Positions 32,805-44,293 of a stretch of 64,000 nt of DNA are shown piece by piece. The position numbers and the translations under genes were made by a program. Within the stretch, counting starts at the first letter, position 1; each line of letters opens with the position of its first letter. Where the stretch lies: NCBI GenBank assembly GCA_016648135.1, contig JADDOH010008089.1, positions 40,187-104,186 on the forward strand, given 5' to 3'. The notes beneath the pieces are model-generated. The model made no database searches. It saw only the letters and a list, made by a program, of their open reading frames with translations, and was not told the origin of the DNA. The stretch comes from Agrypnia vestita (taxonomy: Eukaryota; Arthropoda; Insecta; Trichoptera; Phryganeidae).

Positions 32805-33579
32805 CGCCGGCCGCACACTGGATGCGTTTTCGGACGAAATTGAGTAGTACGTATACGTACGAATACGCAAGTACATTCCTGACCTTCGAAATAGTATTGA
32901 ACGTCGCACACTGTACACGATTTAGTAATGCGTGTACGCACGTATAGATGCGACGTCCGACACGATCCCGATTTGTTTGGAAATTTTTGCGATTTCGTAC
33001 GATGGATATTGAAAAATTTGTCAATTTGATACATCACCACAAATGTTTATGGAACCAAAGTAATTCAACTGCGTGACCATCAGCGCAGATCATGGCGGAG
33101 AATCTTTAAAGAACTAAAAATACCTGCAAGTTAGATATTTTGGTTTAATGAAGGTGAGGTATAATTATGTACTTCGAACAAAAAAGCTTTTAAATATTTC
33201 TCCGATGTTATGAGCTCTCGTTGCACTTCGATTCTCACCAGCATTTGTGAATCTACTAGATAGACAGTCATGAAATCTGTCATTATTTAAGTCTGCCATA
33301 ATATGATGGAATTCACCTAATTCATTCCTTCTAGTACCCATATTATATTTCGTTCACCCACTTGGTTATACGATGCTGACGACGCCGTAGCAGCCTACGA
33401 GAAAGAAGAGAGTTTTCCAGAAAATACGGATTATTCATTTGGCACAAACGTTATTGGAGAAATGCGAAAAGTAACTGATCGTGACCAACGCAAGACGCAA
33501 TCAATGTGCGCGCTCAATACGTACGAAAATAATCGTACGAATCCGTACGTAATAACTCGTATCCAAAGTGCGACCGGCC
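32805..33579 (+). mobile_element. PIF/Harbinger non-autonomous element with MADF relic
   Basis: Termini CGCCGGCCGCACACTGGATGCG-like and CGTATCCAAAGTGCGACCGGCC (imperfect inverse). TTA at 32802-32804 and 33580-33582. 775 bp. Confidence 0.82.
33002..33135 (+). pseudogene. MADF-domain relic
   Basis: MDIEKFVNLIHHHKCLWNQS followed, in another frame, by SWRRIFKELKIPAS. Together these are the start (I-x-x-H-x-C-L-W) and end (W-x-x-I-x-K-E-L-x-I-P) of a MADF domain, with a deletion and frameshift between. Confidence 0.65.
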
Positions 33580-33582
33580 TTA

Positions 33583-34359
33583 CAGAGAGGCCTCCATCCG
33601 TGGGCTATTAATTTAGTAAAAGAGTATTTCTCAAGAAGGGTTACAATTTTGTCAACAGGGTAAGATTTTGTTCCCTTTTCGCGGTGACTCTAGGGCCCGG
33701 AGCAAGTTCGTCTTGCGAGACCTTATAATTCCGCCATTGAGTATCTATTTAAATTTCTGAGTGAGAAACTTAGCTACAAAGGGCGAATGATGAAAGCAGA
33801 TAAATGCTGCAATTTAATTACAGCGCTGAGAATGATTTATTAATAATATTTGTTTTATTTTAACGGCGACTTACGCGATTTATTTAAGATCTAACAGCAA
33901 TGCAAACTATACAACAATGATAATTAAATAATTGTAAATAAAGGTATACTTACTTTGTAAGGGTCCAAATGATTTTGAATGTGAATAATCTTACATACCT
34001 GATGTCGATCAACGTTATTGATCGATATCAGGTAAGTAAGATCTACTCTGTAATTAGTCGAATGAATTCGAAAGAAATTTTTTTAAATTTCGTGTGGAAA
34101 TTGGAGAGAAAATGAGATCATTTTAATCAATTATAATAAAAAAATAATGGGATCAATAATAATCACGATGGGATCCAAATGAAACTCTTGTAAATAATTA
34201 AACTTTTATTAGAAAACAATGTCACTGGACACAAACTATAGCTGGATGACAATCTTGCAATTCGCACTAATTTAAGGTTCGCTAGAAAGTTCCACTCGAC
34301 TCTGGTACTATTTTTTAGGCCATCAGCAAATTATAAAAAACTAAACCATAAAAAACAAG
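33583..34359. other. Unassigned with one hairpin
   Basis: 33991-34041 is an imperfect hairpin (CCTGATgTCGATCAA / TTGATCGAtATCAGG). 34195-34310 resembles LTR-end sequence (ACTGGACAC) but termini are not defined. Confidence 0.4.
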
Positions 34360-34870
34360 TTTTTATTTTGCTCCCTTTCTTTGTAAATTAAGTTTACCAT
34401 CATGTAATTAAATAATTGATTGACTGAAAATGAAACATGTCTAGACAAATATCTATGTCAGAAATTTCTAAAAATAACTCTTTATTATTTGATTTCTTTC
34501 CAAAAAACCGAAGTATCTGTGAACCAATTGTCATAAATTTTCGAAATTCGTAGTGATGTACCTATTATACCTACTGACGGAGTAATTCAAATTTTAAATA
34601 TTCCGTGACGTAATCGGGCCGCCGTTGATAGCTTTTGTAATGATTCCAATTTGAAAAAACCATTAAAATTTTGCAAAATCCAAAATTATACTATAATTAT
34701 TATTATTTTTTAACGAAAATTTGATAGAACTTCTTGATCGTCGCCCCAAGTCTGCTTGCAAAGTTTCAGCTCGATTGGATCACGGGAAAAGGGTCAAAAA
34801 TCGATCCAAAGTTTTTTCGTCAAGGAAACAAGAAAGCAGACGCCACGAGTTAAAAGAAAGGAAGTAAAAA
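34360..34870 (-). repeat. Interspersed repeat R, copy 3
   Basis: Inverted relative to copies 1 and 2. Contains TTTCAGCTCGATTGGATCAC and GGATTTTGCAAAATTTTAAT-type stretches. Confidence 0.7.
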
Positions 34871-34959
34871 CAATTATGTAAATAAAAAAATATACATAAA
34901 GAATTTATTTAATAAAACACTGTATGATCTGAAAAATGAAAGAATCAACAAACCTATGG

Positions 34960-35370
34960 TAAGACCATCATCATCATCTTCGTCCCTTATCCTAGTAGGT
35001 TGGGGGCCCAAAGACTCGACAAGGTGTTTCCGTATTCCTCTGTCTTGCGCTGCTACTGCATGAGCCAACCATTCTGTTTTCATACACATTTATCTGTTGC
35101 TTCTCCCAGCTTAATCTGGGTCTACCCACCAGCCATCTTGCTTCCGGAATTGCCAAAACGATTCTTCTTGGTATTCGTTCCTATGGCATTCTTAGCACAT
35201 GTCCAAGCCGTCTCATTTGTGATTTTTCTATGTGTAAGGGGTAGGGGCTCCATGCTGAGTGTGTGCCTTATGTCAGCACTTCTCACTCTGTCCATCAGTG
35301 TGACCCTCGCTACCCCTCTTAGAAAACTCATCTCGGCAGCCTGGATCCTTGCTTAAAAAAACGGTAAAAC
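34960..35370 (-). pseudogene. LINE ORF2 C-terminal relic
   Basis: Minus strand: MSFLRGVARVTLMDRVRSAD, IRHTLSMEPLPL, then frame breaks. Matches the LRR-x-x-GVTL-x-DRVRSADIR block of Jockey/CR1-like ORF2. The 3' tail on the minus strand is GGATAAGGGACGAAGATGAT. Confidence 0.75.
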
Positions 35371-35514
35371 ATTAGTAGATTTTATTATAATATAGAAACT
35401 GTCACTGTCTCAGAATCGACCGCATGTTTCCTTTTATAGTAGTAAAACTGTCGTAGAATACATCTATAAACTCACTGCACACATTGCCCAGTCTGATGAG
35501 TGTACGGTATATTA

Positions 35515-36298
35515 GTAAATTTGATCTGCAGTGCCTGGTATCCAGGATGTCCGATGTATGCATGCAGAGTGAACTTCTGATGAATGTCAGCAAATCGAAA
35601 GTGATGGTATTCGAGAGAGACGAAAGAGTGACTAAGTGTGATGTAATTATAAACAACGAATGCTTAGAACGAGTTTGTGTGTTTGGGAAGTATGTTTAGT
35701 AGAGACGGCAAGGCTGAGAAAGGAGAGTAACTGCGGGAAACAAAGTTAATGGTGCACTAAATGCAATTATGGCCAATAAGAATCTGTCAAAAGAAGCAAG
35801 ACTAGCGGTACATAATGGCGTTCTAGTGCCAACCCTTATGTACGGAAGTGAAGCCTGGAATTGGCAAAAGAGGAATGAAAGTAGACTGAATGCGGTGGAA
35901 ATGCGGTCACTAAGACGCTTGTGTAGAAAATCTTTGGTCGATAGAGTGAGGAATAAACAAATTAGAAGTGAATGCAATGCTGGCTGCAGTGTGGTAGATA
36001 GAATAAAGAAAGGAGTGCGGAGATGGTTTGGTCATGTGGAACGTATGAACCAGGAAAGGATGGTTAAGAAAATATATGAGGCGAATGTTGAAGGCAACAG
36101 GAATAGAGGGCGTCCGCGTAAGACCTGGCACGATCAGGTACTACAAGTATTTGAGGATGGCCCTGTTGAAAGCCGCAACAATCGTAGAACGTGTATGAGA
36201 AGATGTATGAATGTGGCCGATAGAAGATTGTGGCATTCAATCCTCTCTGCCTACCCCTGCGGGGAAACGGCGTGATGGTTAGTTAGGTAGTTAGTTAG
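35515..36298 (+). pseudogene. LINE ORF2 C-terminal relic, family L
   Basis: Frame 35769-36275 (168 codons) is intact: NKNLSKEARLAVHNGVLVPT, LMYGSEAWNWQKRNESRLNA, RRWFGHVERM, NRGRPRKTWHDQV and ILSAYPCGETA stop. Upstream VSRMSDVCMQSELLMNVSKS continues it across frameshifts near 35700. A (TTAG)n tail lies at 36280-36298. Relatives are at 41015-41570 and at 44150-44293/45743-46395, both minus. Confidence 0.88.
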
Positions 36299-36834
36299 CA
36301 AACAAAATAATGATCGCTAATTTTAGATGTAACAAAATAAGAAGAGGAAACAGCTTGAAACAACTGACTTATCTTATTTCGGACCACCGAAACTATAATT
36401 ATGTTGCAGTGTGAGACGTGGTGTTTACTTTTGCAACACGGCGTGGTCCGTCTGTAATCCTCATCTCTTCACCATTCGGCGTAACTCTGATAATAATGAT
36501 TAAATAAAGGTTGCGTAATAGGCCTGAGACGAGGAATCTTCAGCCATTTGATTAATTGGTACCTGTGGCCATATTCGCATTCTAATCCACGCAAGGGGTC
36601 AGCAACTCTCATTGGCGTGTCGAGTCAAGAGGTTGTCCACTTTATTGCCCCAACAAACCTGAAATATTATTTTTTTACATCTTACGGTTTGAGCACACTT
36701 TGTTCATTAATTTCTTCACCTTCATTTCTATTACTTTAATGTTACAAATCTGCTAGCAGGAGTTTAAAGCAATCAAATGTTGTGTCATACATACAGAGTC
36801 GCATCTAATAAAAGGCTGGAGGCATTAGATATCT
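36299..36834. other. Unassigned
   Basis: 36360-36560 is GC-richer and unrecognised. Confidence 0.4.
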
Positions 36835-37025
36835 GGCTGTATCGTATGATGGTATAAGTGGCACGTGAGTATGCGCAGTATCGACCTTCTCTAGGCCTTG
36901 CTTATTAGTGGCATGTGTGTACGCACATTGCTAGTAACGAGCATGCCACTAGCCATACAACCGCCGGTTGATTTATGAGCTTGCCACTAAGTGGCATGCC
37001 ACTAATTAGCATGTGTATCTATAGC
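36835..37025 (+). mobile_element. Short Harbinger/MADF-family MITE, copy C
   Basis: Inverted relative to copies A and B. Shares GCGCAGTATCGACCTTCTCT and AACCGCCGGTTGATTTAT, and ends GCATGTGTATCTATAGC. No coding remnant. Confidence 0.75.
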
Positions 37026-37307
37026 TTAATGTCTGCTGGGTTAATCACATTTCTAATGTACAAGTAAGATAAATAATAAGAACGAAGTAAATCTGCGTAG
37101 GTACTTACTTCGGACACATTCCCCGCAATGAGAAATATGATATATCAGATATACGAAGGTAGACATTGGCTATCTGAGCTTCATAAAATAAAAAGTGGAT
37201 CAATGATAATCTAATAATCATCACCAAACATCTTGTACAGATCAGTGCCGCAAGAGAAATCGGCGTTTATTGTTTCTTGACATTTTAATAGTGTTCAATA
37301 TTAATGT
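37026..37307. other. Unassigned
   Basis: No feature recognised. Confidence 0.5.
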
Positions 37308-37735
37308 ATATTATAGATATCACAGAGACGAAACTGTATTTATTATGGGAAAGTAGGTATAGAAGTCATTTGGGTGTACATAGGACTTATGACCTATCTT
37401 TATGGTTGGCTTAAGTGATCACTTTACACAATGTAACATTCGCCATTTCCACCCATGATAGAATATACCATGCTTATTCATTTTTTGGAAGTTGTATATA
37501 TGTTCAAATTGTGTGGAAAGCTTTCACATATGAGTTGTAAGCGCCTTTCCATGCGGCCTGTACAAAGCCATTTTCATTCCCCTAAATCCCCACAGATGTC
37601 GCTAATGAGAAAATCTACAATTAATTTTTACGGAATTTTGAGAGCAATATACTTTATTGTGTAATGAAATTCATCCGAATTACTTGCATTACACTAGGAT
37701 ACGCCAGGAAATATTATCTCAAATTTTTGTTAAAT
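37308..37735 (+). mobile_element. Foldback family F, left arm of large inverted repeat
   Basis: About 425 bp almost identical, in inverted orientation, to 39140-39560. Both carry the same meaningless 69-codon frame. Confidence 0.93.
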
Positions 37736-37784
37736 TCCTTTTTACCAGTATTTACAATTCAGAATATTTTTGAGTTTATAGGTC

Positions 37785-37945
37785 ATAAGTCCTATGTACA
37801 CCCAAATGACTTCTATACCTACTTTCCCATAATATATACAGTTTCGTCTCTGTGATATCTATAATATACATTAATTGATTAATAATGTCTCTGTGACATA
37901 AATCCAGCACTGTTCTGAAAGATTTGAACAAACTCAATAATATTC
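37785..37945 (-). mobile_element. Foldback family F, terminal fragment
   Basis: CATAAGTCCTATGTACACCC through CAGCACTGTTCTGAAAGATT. Its end (CTGTTCTGAAAGATTTGAAC) pairs with 39100-39135. Confidence 0.8.
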
Positions 37946-38245
37946 TGAAGTGTTCAATATTATTTTTTGCATTACAGAAGTACATCAGGAAAAACATATT
38001 ATATCGAACTTATTATTAATTTAACCTATTGTACAGCAACCTAATCGCCAATCAAATGAACGAAGAAGTAGAATATGTAATAAGAGATAAATGCTGAAAG
38101 ATGAGAAGAATAAAAGATTCCAATAAAAGTGGATTAAAATATTTTCTCCATAATTCTCTAAGTGACCAGGATTGTTGATAAGATGACTGTTGATAAAATG
38201 ACTTGATAAACCGTTAATGTTACAGTGATTGTGTTATTGATATTG

Positions 38246-38314
38246 GATTTTAACGATTAGTAACTGACTGCTCACCGAATTATGATTTATCAGTTACTAA
38301 TCATCGTTAAAATC
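38246..38314. repeat. Imperfect hairpin
   Basis: GATTTTAACGATTAGTAACTG pairs with CAGTTACTAATCATCGTTAA around a 24-nt loop. Confidence 0.8.
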
Positions 38315-38466
38315 GAACACAAATCTCACAATCGGTTTAACTCACCACTTGCCAGGATTAGAAGGCATTACAGAAAATGCTGCCCTACAAGTGTAGTAAT
38401 AATTTACGTGCAATATTGTCCATCTGCCCAAAAACCATCCTATTCACTAACATAGTAGACAGGGAT

Positions 38467-39080
38467 GAATGGAATCTTTTAAATACGAATACGAATATTG
38501 AGTTTTTTTTAATTTGGCGCCAATTATGTATGGCTTAGCGGCTCAGTTTCGCGCGAGGCGCGATCCGTTTGCATCTTGTTCCGAGAATTTCCGAGTATAT
38601 CTAATAGAAGCATAAAGAATAATTTTGTTTTTGTTTGTTTAAAGTGTTTTCTTATAAAACATAAATTATTTATTTTTGTTTTTAATTTCGTTCAAGAAGA
38701 TGATTACCTAACATTGAAAACTTATGTAAAGACTGATAAAAGTTTCAGGAAGAATTTGTTTTTGTTTGTTTACATTGTATTATTATATTTTTTGTTTTCA
38801 AGGTTGTAATGAGAAGTTAATTGTTATTGTGGTGATCTGGAATCTTAAGCTTTATTACCCAATGTAGAAGTAGATGGTAAATAAATAATACCAAATGATA
38901 AAGTAAAATGAAGACTGATAATGTGATTACGAGGTAAAGCTACTTTTTCTAATAATAAAAGAATAAGAAATGAATGGATTTTTTATTAACCTAATTTCTG
39001 ATGTTCATATTCGCAAAACATTCGTTCGAACTTTGCGAATGCAAAAATATGCGAATATTCGTTACATCACTACTACGAAC
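38467..39080. mobile_element. hAT-like MITE
   Basis: Left part rich in AATACGAATACGAATATTG and right end GCGAATATTCGTTACATCAC, like the 8501-9163 family. Nested between the arms of the F inverted repeat. The left terminus is poorly preserved. Confidence 0.55.
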
Positions 39081-39084
39081 GTAA

Positions 39085-39560
39085 AAAAGAATCGAAATAT
39101 TCAGAATATTTTGAGTTTGTTCAAATCTTTCAGAACAGAACATAATAATATTTCCTGGCGTATCCTAGTGTAATGCAAGTCTTCGGATGAATTTCGTTAC
39201 ACAATAAAGTATATTGCTCTCAAAATTCCGTAAAAATTAATTGTAGATTTTCTCATTAGCGACATCTGTGGGGATTTAGGGGAATGAAAATGGCTTTGTA
39301 CAGGCCGCATGGAAAGGCGTTTACAACTCATATGTGAAAGCTTTCCACACAATTTGAACATATATACAACTTCCAAAAAATGAATAAGCATGGTATATTC
39401 TATCATGGGTGGAAATGGCGAATGTTACATTGTGTAAAGTGATCACTTAAGCCAACCATAAAGATAGGTCATAAGTCCTATGTACACCCAAATGACTTCT
39501 ATACCTACGTTCCCATAATAAATACAGTTTCGTCTCTGTGATATCTATAATATACATTAA
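39085..39560 (-). mobile_element. Foldback family F, right arm of large inverted repeat
   Basis: Inverse of 37308-37735. Only a few mismatches were noticed (such as AAGTAGG/ACGTAGG and AAGCGCC/AAACGCC). Confidence 0.93.
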
Positions 39561-39981
39561 TCGAAATATTGTTGGTTTTTATTCGGAATAAAATTTTCAT
39601 ACATCATTCTGAACCCCTGGCATTAATTTTCATAGAGAAATGGCAGATGACAGATTGTGCACTTCTCACAGCACAGTTTACGACTTCTGTAATGAGCATT
39701 CACTTTCGTGTCCAATCGTCTGCACTCTGCGGCGACCTGCTGCGGCCCGCGCTGTGATGCAACCACTTTTTCTTTGCCCGATTAACGCATCAACCAAATG
39801 TGTTACTACTTTCCCGAACCCTCGGGCCGGCGCCACACTGCGCGGGTGATCCGCCGCGTCAATTCGGTCGAGCAATTTGATCGACCGATCATCCGTGTAG
39901 TGTGTTTGATAACCGCATATTGTATGGAAAGAATCGTAGCGGCGCTCCGCGACGGAAAAGACGCGGCGAAAGATGCGCTTA
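39561..39981. other. GC-rich block, possible Harbinger remnant
   Basis: 39828-39970 begins GGGCCGGCGCCACACTGCG, reminiscent of the Harbinger terminus at 32805, and is cut by the nested MITE at 39982. No gene recognised. Confidence 0.4.
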
Positions 39982-40125
39982 GGGCCGGTTGTTTCAAGTT
40001 GGATTAAAGTAAGCGTTCTTTAAAGCATAGATTTTTACGTTCTCCACCAATCAGACGATTCGTTTTCGTAAAAATCTATGCTTTAATCGACCGCTTACTT
40101 TGATCGAACTTGAAACAACCGGGCC
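39982..40125. mobile_element. Harbinger-type foldback MITE, 144 bp
   Basis: Arms run GGGCCGGTTGTTTCAAGTT... and ...AACTTGAAACAACCGGGCC, nearly fully self-complementary with a ~25-nt loop. TTA at 39979-39981 and 40126-40128 is the target duplication. Confidence 0.9.
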
Positions 40126-40128
40126 TTA

Positions 40129-40515
40129 GTCTGGAGCATCTATGGCGCGCAATTATAAATTGTTAACGTCGCTTGTAGGGTGGTATTATTTTTTTCATAT
40201 TATATTCAGAGGCGGCTGACATTTTTGCTGATAGTATGACTGTGTATAGGACAAAGCTGATACAATTCTTTACATCTCAATGAAATGGAAATGGACAATA
40301 AATTTTTCTGTATTATTATTTGTACCTTTAACTGTATTATTATTTTATCTGTCTTATGTTTTTCTGTATTATTATTATTATTATTATTACCTTTTAATTA
40401 TTTTTATTGTAACCTTTAACTGTATTATTATTTTAACTGTCTTATGTTATTTAAAAAAATATATATTATGTATATTTGTAAAAGCCCATTAGGGCGTTAA
40501 ATAAATAAATAAATA
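40129..40515 (+). other. Repeat 3' end-like sequence with (TTA)n and (AAAT)n
   Basis: Ends AAAGCCCATTAGGGCGTTAA followed by (ATAA)n, which looks like a LINE or SINE 3' tail. (TTA)n at 40366-40390. Confidence 0.5.
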
Positions 40516-40850
40516 AATTATATACCATCGCATCCATTGACTTATTATAATATAGACACGTTATTCCCATACTAGCCGGCTTTCGTATGTAGCAAATATT
40601 GCATTGAAAGAGACAACAAATCTTATTTCGCAAACGCTCTGCGTGTAGACAGATCATAATCAGGTAATTTGAAGTCATGGTGACTAAAATAACACACTTT
40701 CTTACAATAGTGTACGACACTCTGTTCCTTTTTTCGCGTAGCGTCGCGCCCGATCACAAAGAGGGTCCGTTCGATAACGAGTGCAAGTAAGGCAATTACC
40801 TTACTTTTGAGTTGCCAAAAGCTTGTTCACGCTTGTAACTTATCTACAGT
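40516..40850 (-). repeat. Repeat D, uninterrupted copy
   Basis: Inverse of 31436-31769 plus 32506-32560. It carries the pre-insertion site of the LINE at about 40571-40590 (ACTAGCCGGCTTTCGTATGT). Confidence 0.82.
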
Positions 40851-41014
40851 TTATTATATCATTGATCTCATCGACGTAATCACGGAGGAGACATGTTGCT
40901 CTAGGAATAAAAAAGAAGGTGATTTTCCTTTTACAAAGAACAATTGTTTCACAATTGTTAATTTCAGTTGCCCTCCTTATTCGGCAGGACTATTTTACAA
41001 GTGCTTTTACTTAC

Positions 41015-41570
41015 TTATCATCACGCCGTTTCTCCGCGGGGGTAGGCAGAGAGGATGGAGCCCCACTCTTCTGTTTCGCTCACTTTCGTCTCATCCATAT
41101 TCATACATCTTCGCAAGCAAGCTCGACGATATTTGAGGCTCCTATCAGAACCATCTTCCAGCAAAACCTGGTCATGCCACGTATTCCGCGGTCGCCCTCT
41201 CTTTCTGGCGTCGTCAACACTTGCGTCATATATATTTCTTACCATCTGCAGAACTGATAAGTGACAGTCGACATTTTCGTAATGATGAACCGCCGAAGAA
41301 GTAATACCGTTTTCCCAATACCCATCAGTCGCCTGCCCTCTTGTGTTGCCAAGAAGGTACGTTATGGTAGTCGATCCTCTGGTATTTTAGGACATGTCCA
41401 AGACAACTTAATTATTGAGACTTTTGTGTGCAGTAATGGCGACTCCATTCCAATGGTCTTCACTACGTCTGTACTTCTCAATCTGTCCAATAATATTACT
41501 CTTGCTTCTCCCCTAAGGTAACTCATTTCGGCCTTGATTGGACTCGATTAGATCGACATGGATTCTTGAC
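41015..41570 (-). pseudogene. LINE ORF2 C-terminal relic, family L
   Basis: 41021-41245 reads MVRNIYDASVDDARKRGRPR, NTWHDQVLLEDG and ILSAYPRGETA stop. Upstream to 41570 the similarity continues with stops (KYRRSEDHWNG, LDMS). Same family as 35515-36298. Confidence 0.82.
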
Positions 41571-41690
41571 CTCACTCTCTCCGTAATATCTCAAGAATAT
41601 TGTGTCAAAATTTCAAGTCGATTGGAACAAAATTGACGAAGTTGTGAGTATTTTTATACCTTTCGAATTTTTATACCTATCCGACCTTAA

Positions 41691-42461
41691 AGCCATGTAG
41701 TACAGGACAAAAAAATTCGTCTAAACATTCCGCTCGACATGTTCCGCCCCCCCAAAATCGAACATCTACGCTCATGTTTCGTCGGGGACATGACGCTGTC
41801 CATTTGACGTGTCAACACCGGGACTCGCATATCTTGTCGCGGAAATGAGGTTATGGATGACAGCTGCGGTATCTCATTTGGCGAAAACGGGGTTCCGCGC
41901 AATTCGAAATGTTTTTTTGGGTCGCAATTTCAAATTAACGAGGTTTTACTGTAGTAAATTGAATATTATTAAAAACAAGGTCCTTTTTTGCAAATAATTA
42001 TTGTTTTCCAGACGTCGCGGAAATATATCGCCCTATGAGGTTATGATGACAGCCGCGTATCTGTTTATGTTAATGAGTTTATCGAAAAGTAAGAGGAGAA
42101 AAAAGAGGAGAATGCGAAATTATTTATTGCAAAGAGAAAGAAGGACGGACATTCTATGCGATCTTCGATCGATACAGCTCGATGAGTTCAAGAACGATTT
42201 CGTTTCCCCGCATTGTCATCTTGACAGATACAGCGCATGCGTATTCACTTGTAAACATACCACGTGGTACTGACGCTCCGCGAAATGTTGCAGTGAGTAC
42301 GCTCGGGTACCGTGCGCTTGGCAACGTTGCCACGGCACGTAGAAATGTCGCGCTATGTTGTGCGCGAGGTCGCGGAACAGTGCACGACATTGCAACGTCA
42401 CGTAGACTCTATGCCACGCGTGCTGTTGAGGGACAATTTGTCCCCTAGTGAATACATGGCT
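41691..42461 (-). mobile_element. PIF/Harbinger non-autonomous element, copy 2
   Basis: Inverted sibling of 3051-3806. TAA at 41688-41690 and 42462-42464. The left terminus is more eroded (AGCCATGTAGTACAGG) than the right (CCCCTAGTGAATACATGGCT). Confidence 0.88.
42001..42273 (+). pseudogene. Harbinger transposase N-terminal relic, copy 2
   Basis: 90 codons, differing from 3234-3506 at only a few positions. Same RMRNYLLQRERRTDILCDLR region. The shared open frame may reflect recent common descent, not function. Confidence 0.6.
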
Positions 42462-42464
42462 TAA

Positions 42465-43236
42465 TGCACTGGATTCGTTCAAACACACGTACAGTGCTCT
42501 TCCCGAGGATGTTTTGGATGCCAACAAGCCTATCCTTTATGGACCTGGCATTGATGATTCAGTGTAAGGTAAGGCGATAAAATTCGCTTATGAATGTTTT
42601 ATACCAGATTTTTTAGTGTTCAAAACTTTAAAGCGTTTTCCCCACAACTCACGTTTTCAAAGTCGGTGCCCCTCATAACGTCAAAACTACTTCACCGATC
42701 CTTTTGAAATTTTCAACACTATTTCTGTACATAATTTACAAGGTAACGCTGGAGAATTTTTTTCAAATTTGTTGATAATTTATATTTTTTAATAACAAAT
42801 TAGCTGATTTTTTTCGCAAAAAATCCCTTTAAAGTGTTAAAAAAAAATGAAAAATTGAAATTATGGTGTTAATATAAACAATTTAATGAGTTTGTTGATT
42901 TGAAGGATCGAACATGATAAAGGGTAAAGAATCATCTCTTTGTCTTCATATTAATTAAATACGTAAATAAATAATTAAATAACCTTAGGACTAATGTTAA
43001 CGATACGTTCATTGACTTGAATGGTTAACCTAAACAAAATAAGGATTTGTATCGATACACATAACGTTATTCAAATTAATGTTAAATGTTCAAATAAATG
43101 CTGAATATTAAAATGGTAGTGGGGATATAATAAGCTAAGCTAAGAACCAAAACTAACGACATCTATATATGTGTGGTTGAACTAATTATGTTTGCTTATT
43201 TACTTGCTATCTCACATATAAAATTACTATATTGAC
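42465..43236. other. Unassigned AT-rich
   Basis: No feature recognised. Confidence 0.5.
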
Positions 43237-43407
43237 ACTGTAGCCTCATTTCTAACTTACAGATAAAGAATATAAGTATGTGGTAGATAGAGATACCCAC
43301 CATTTTCAATACTGTATAACTGTAGCCTTCATTTCTAATTTACAGATAGATAAAGAATATAAGTATGTGGTAGACAGAGATACCCACCATTTTCAATACT
43401 GTATGAA
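43237..43407. repeat. 82-bp tandem duplication
   Basis: ACTGTAGCC(T)TCATTTCTAA...CACCATTTTCAATACTGTAT appears twice, at 43237 and 43319. The second unit has an extra GATA. Confidence 0.93.
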
Positions 43408-43889
43408 CTCGGTGTCTCCCAGCACACATAAAATTAATTAATTTTTTTATTCAGTTTAGCACAAACATAAAAGTACAACAAAATGTCATCTAAATAATAT
43501 TATATATTACATTATAATATTGTAAAGGTATAATCACGCAAGGAAGTTGTTTTATCTGGTGAATTAATGATCGTACTGTGAATTGTAATAAAATGTTGTT
43601 TTTGAATTTCGACTTTCAGTGTGAAAATATGTCTATATTGCTTTGCGAATGAAGAATATTGTAAGTTCTAATGAATCGCAGTAAGGGAGAGAAATATCCA
43701 ATATTCGCATTTAAAATTATTTAAATGAACGCTACTACGTATTGAGGTGATTCTAATAGAAACTGTTATTATAATTTCGCAAAGAACGTTAAGAACATGG
43801 TGTAATCACAATAAATATATTTACACACAAAACTTGTGCTACGTTCATATATTAACGATTGCATCACTTCAAAAGGGCGTAAATTAATT
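43408..43889. other. Unassigned, includes a dispersed repeat
   Basis: 43600-43760 is related to 10840-10985 (ATTGCTTTGCGAATGAAG, CTAATGAATCGC). Confidence 0.5.
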
Positions 43890-44110
43890 ATCATTATCAT
43901 CTAAGTCCGTCCATCCTAAGGATCGTGATCTTCGTGACCTCCCGCCCTCTTCATTATTCTCCTCCATCTTTCCCGGCATCCTGCATCATCATCTGCATCA
44001 TCATCTGCATCATCTGAGCGCTGTCACCAGAGAAGTGCCTGTAGCTTTTTCCACTTGGTCAGTCAGTGAGTGGAGCATCTTCCTCTTCCTCTTTGACCTC
44101 TTCTGTATTT
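43890..44110 (-). pseudogene. LINE 3' end relic
   Basis: Minus-strand DDDAGCRERWRRIMKRAGGHED is the usual ...DRERWRRI... C-terminus of LINE ORF2. A (GATGAT) repeat lies inside. Confidence 0.6.
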
Positions 44111-44149
44111 CCGGTGAACAGCAATAAATTATATTCTGCTCTATTCCTG

Positions 44150-44293
44150 CTGTCTTCAACACTCACCTCATATATTTTCTTAACCATAATAATCCATTCC
44201 TCTTGACCATTCCATCCTCGCTCATATGTTCCACATGACTAAATCATCTTACCGATTCTTTCTTAATTCTTAACCTACAGCCAGCATTACATT
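44150..44293 (-). pseudogene. LINE family L, downstream part, split by an LTR element
   Basis: Antisense to VMLAVG...NR.DDLVMWNI-type sequence, which corresponds to NAGCSVVDRIKKGVRRWFGH in the 35.5 kb copy. It stops exactly at the TRIM element, with CATT at 44290-44293. Confidence 0.8.

Noticed and set aside
34960..35356. 118-codon plus-strand frame at 35000-35356, hydrophobic
   Set aside because: It is antisense to a LINE relic with clear ORF2 motifs on the minus strand.
35402..36131. Minus-strand open frames at 35402-35656, 35696-35977 and 35910-36131
   Set aside because: Shadows of the plus-strand LINE ORF2 relic.
37455..39406. Conserved 69-residue protein encoded twice
   Set aside because: The identity is a by-product of the near-identical inverted repeat. 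Copies of the same module at 18.5 kb do not keep the frame.
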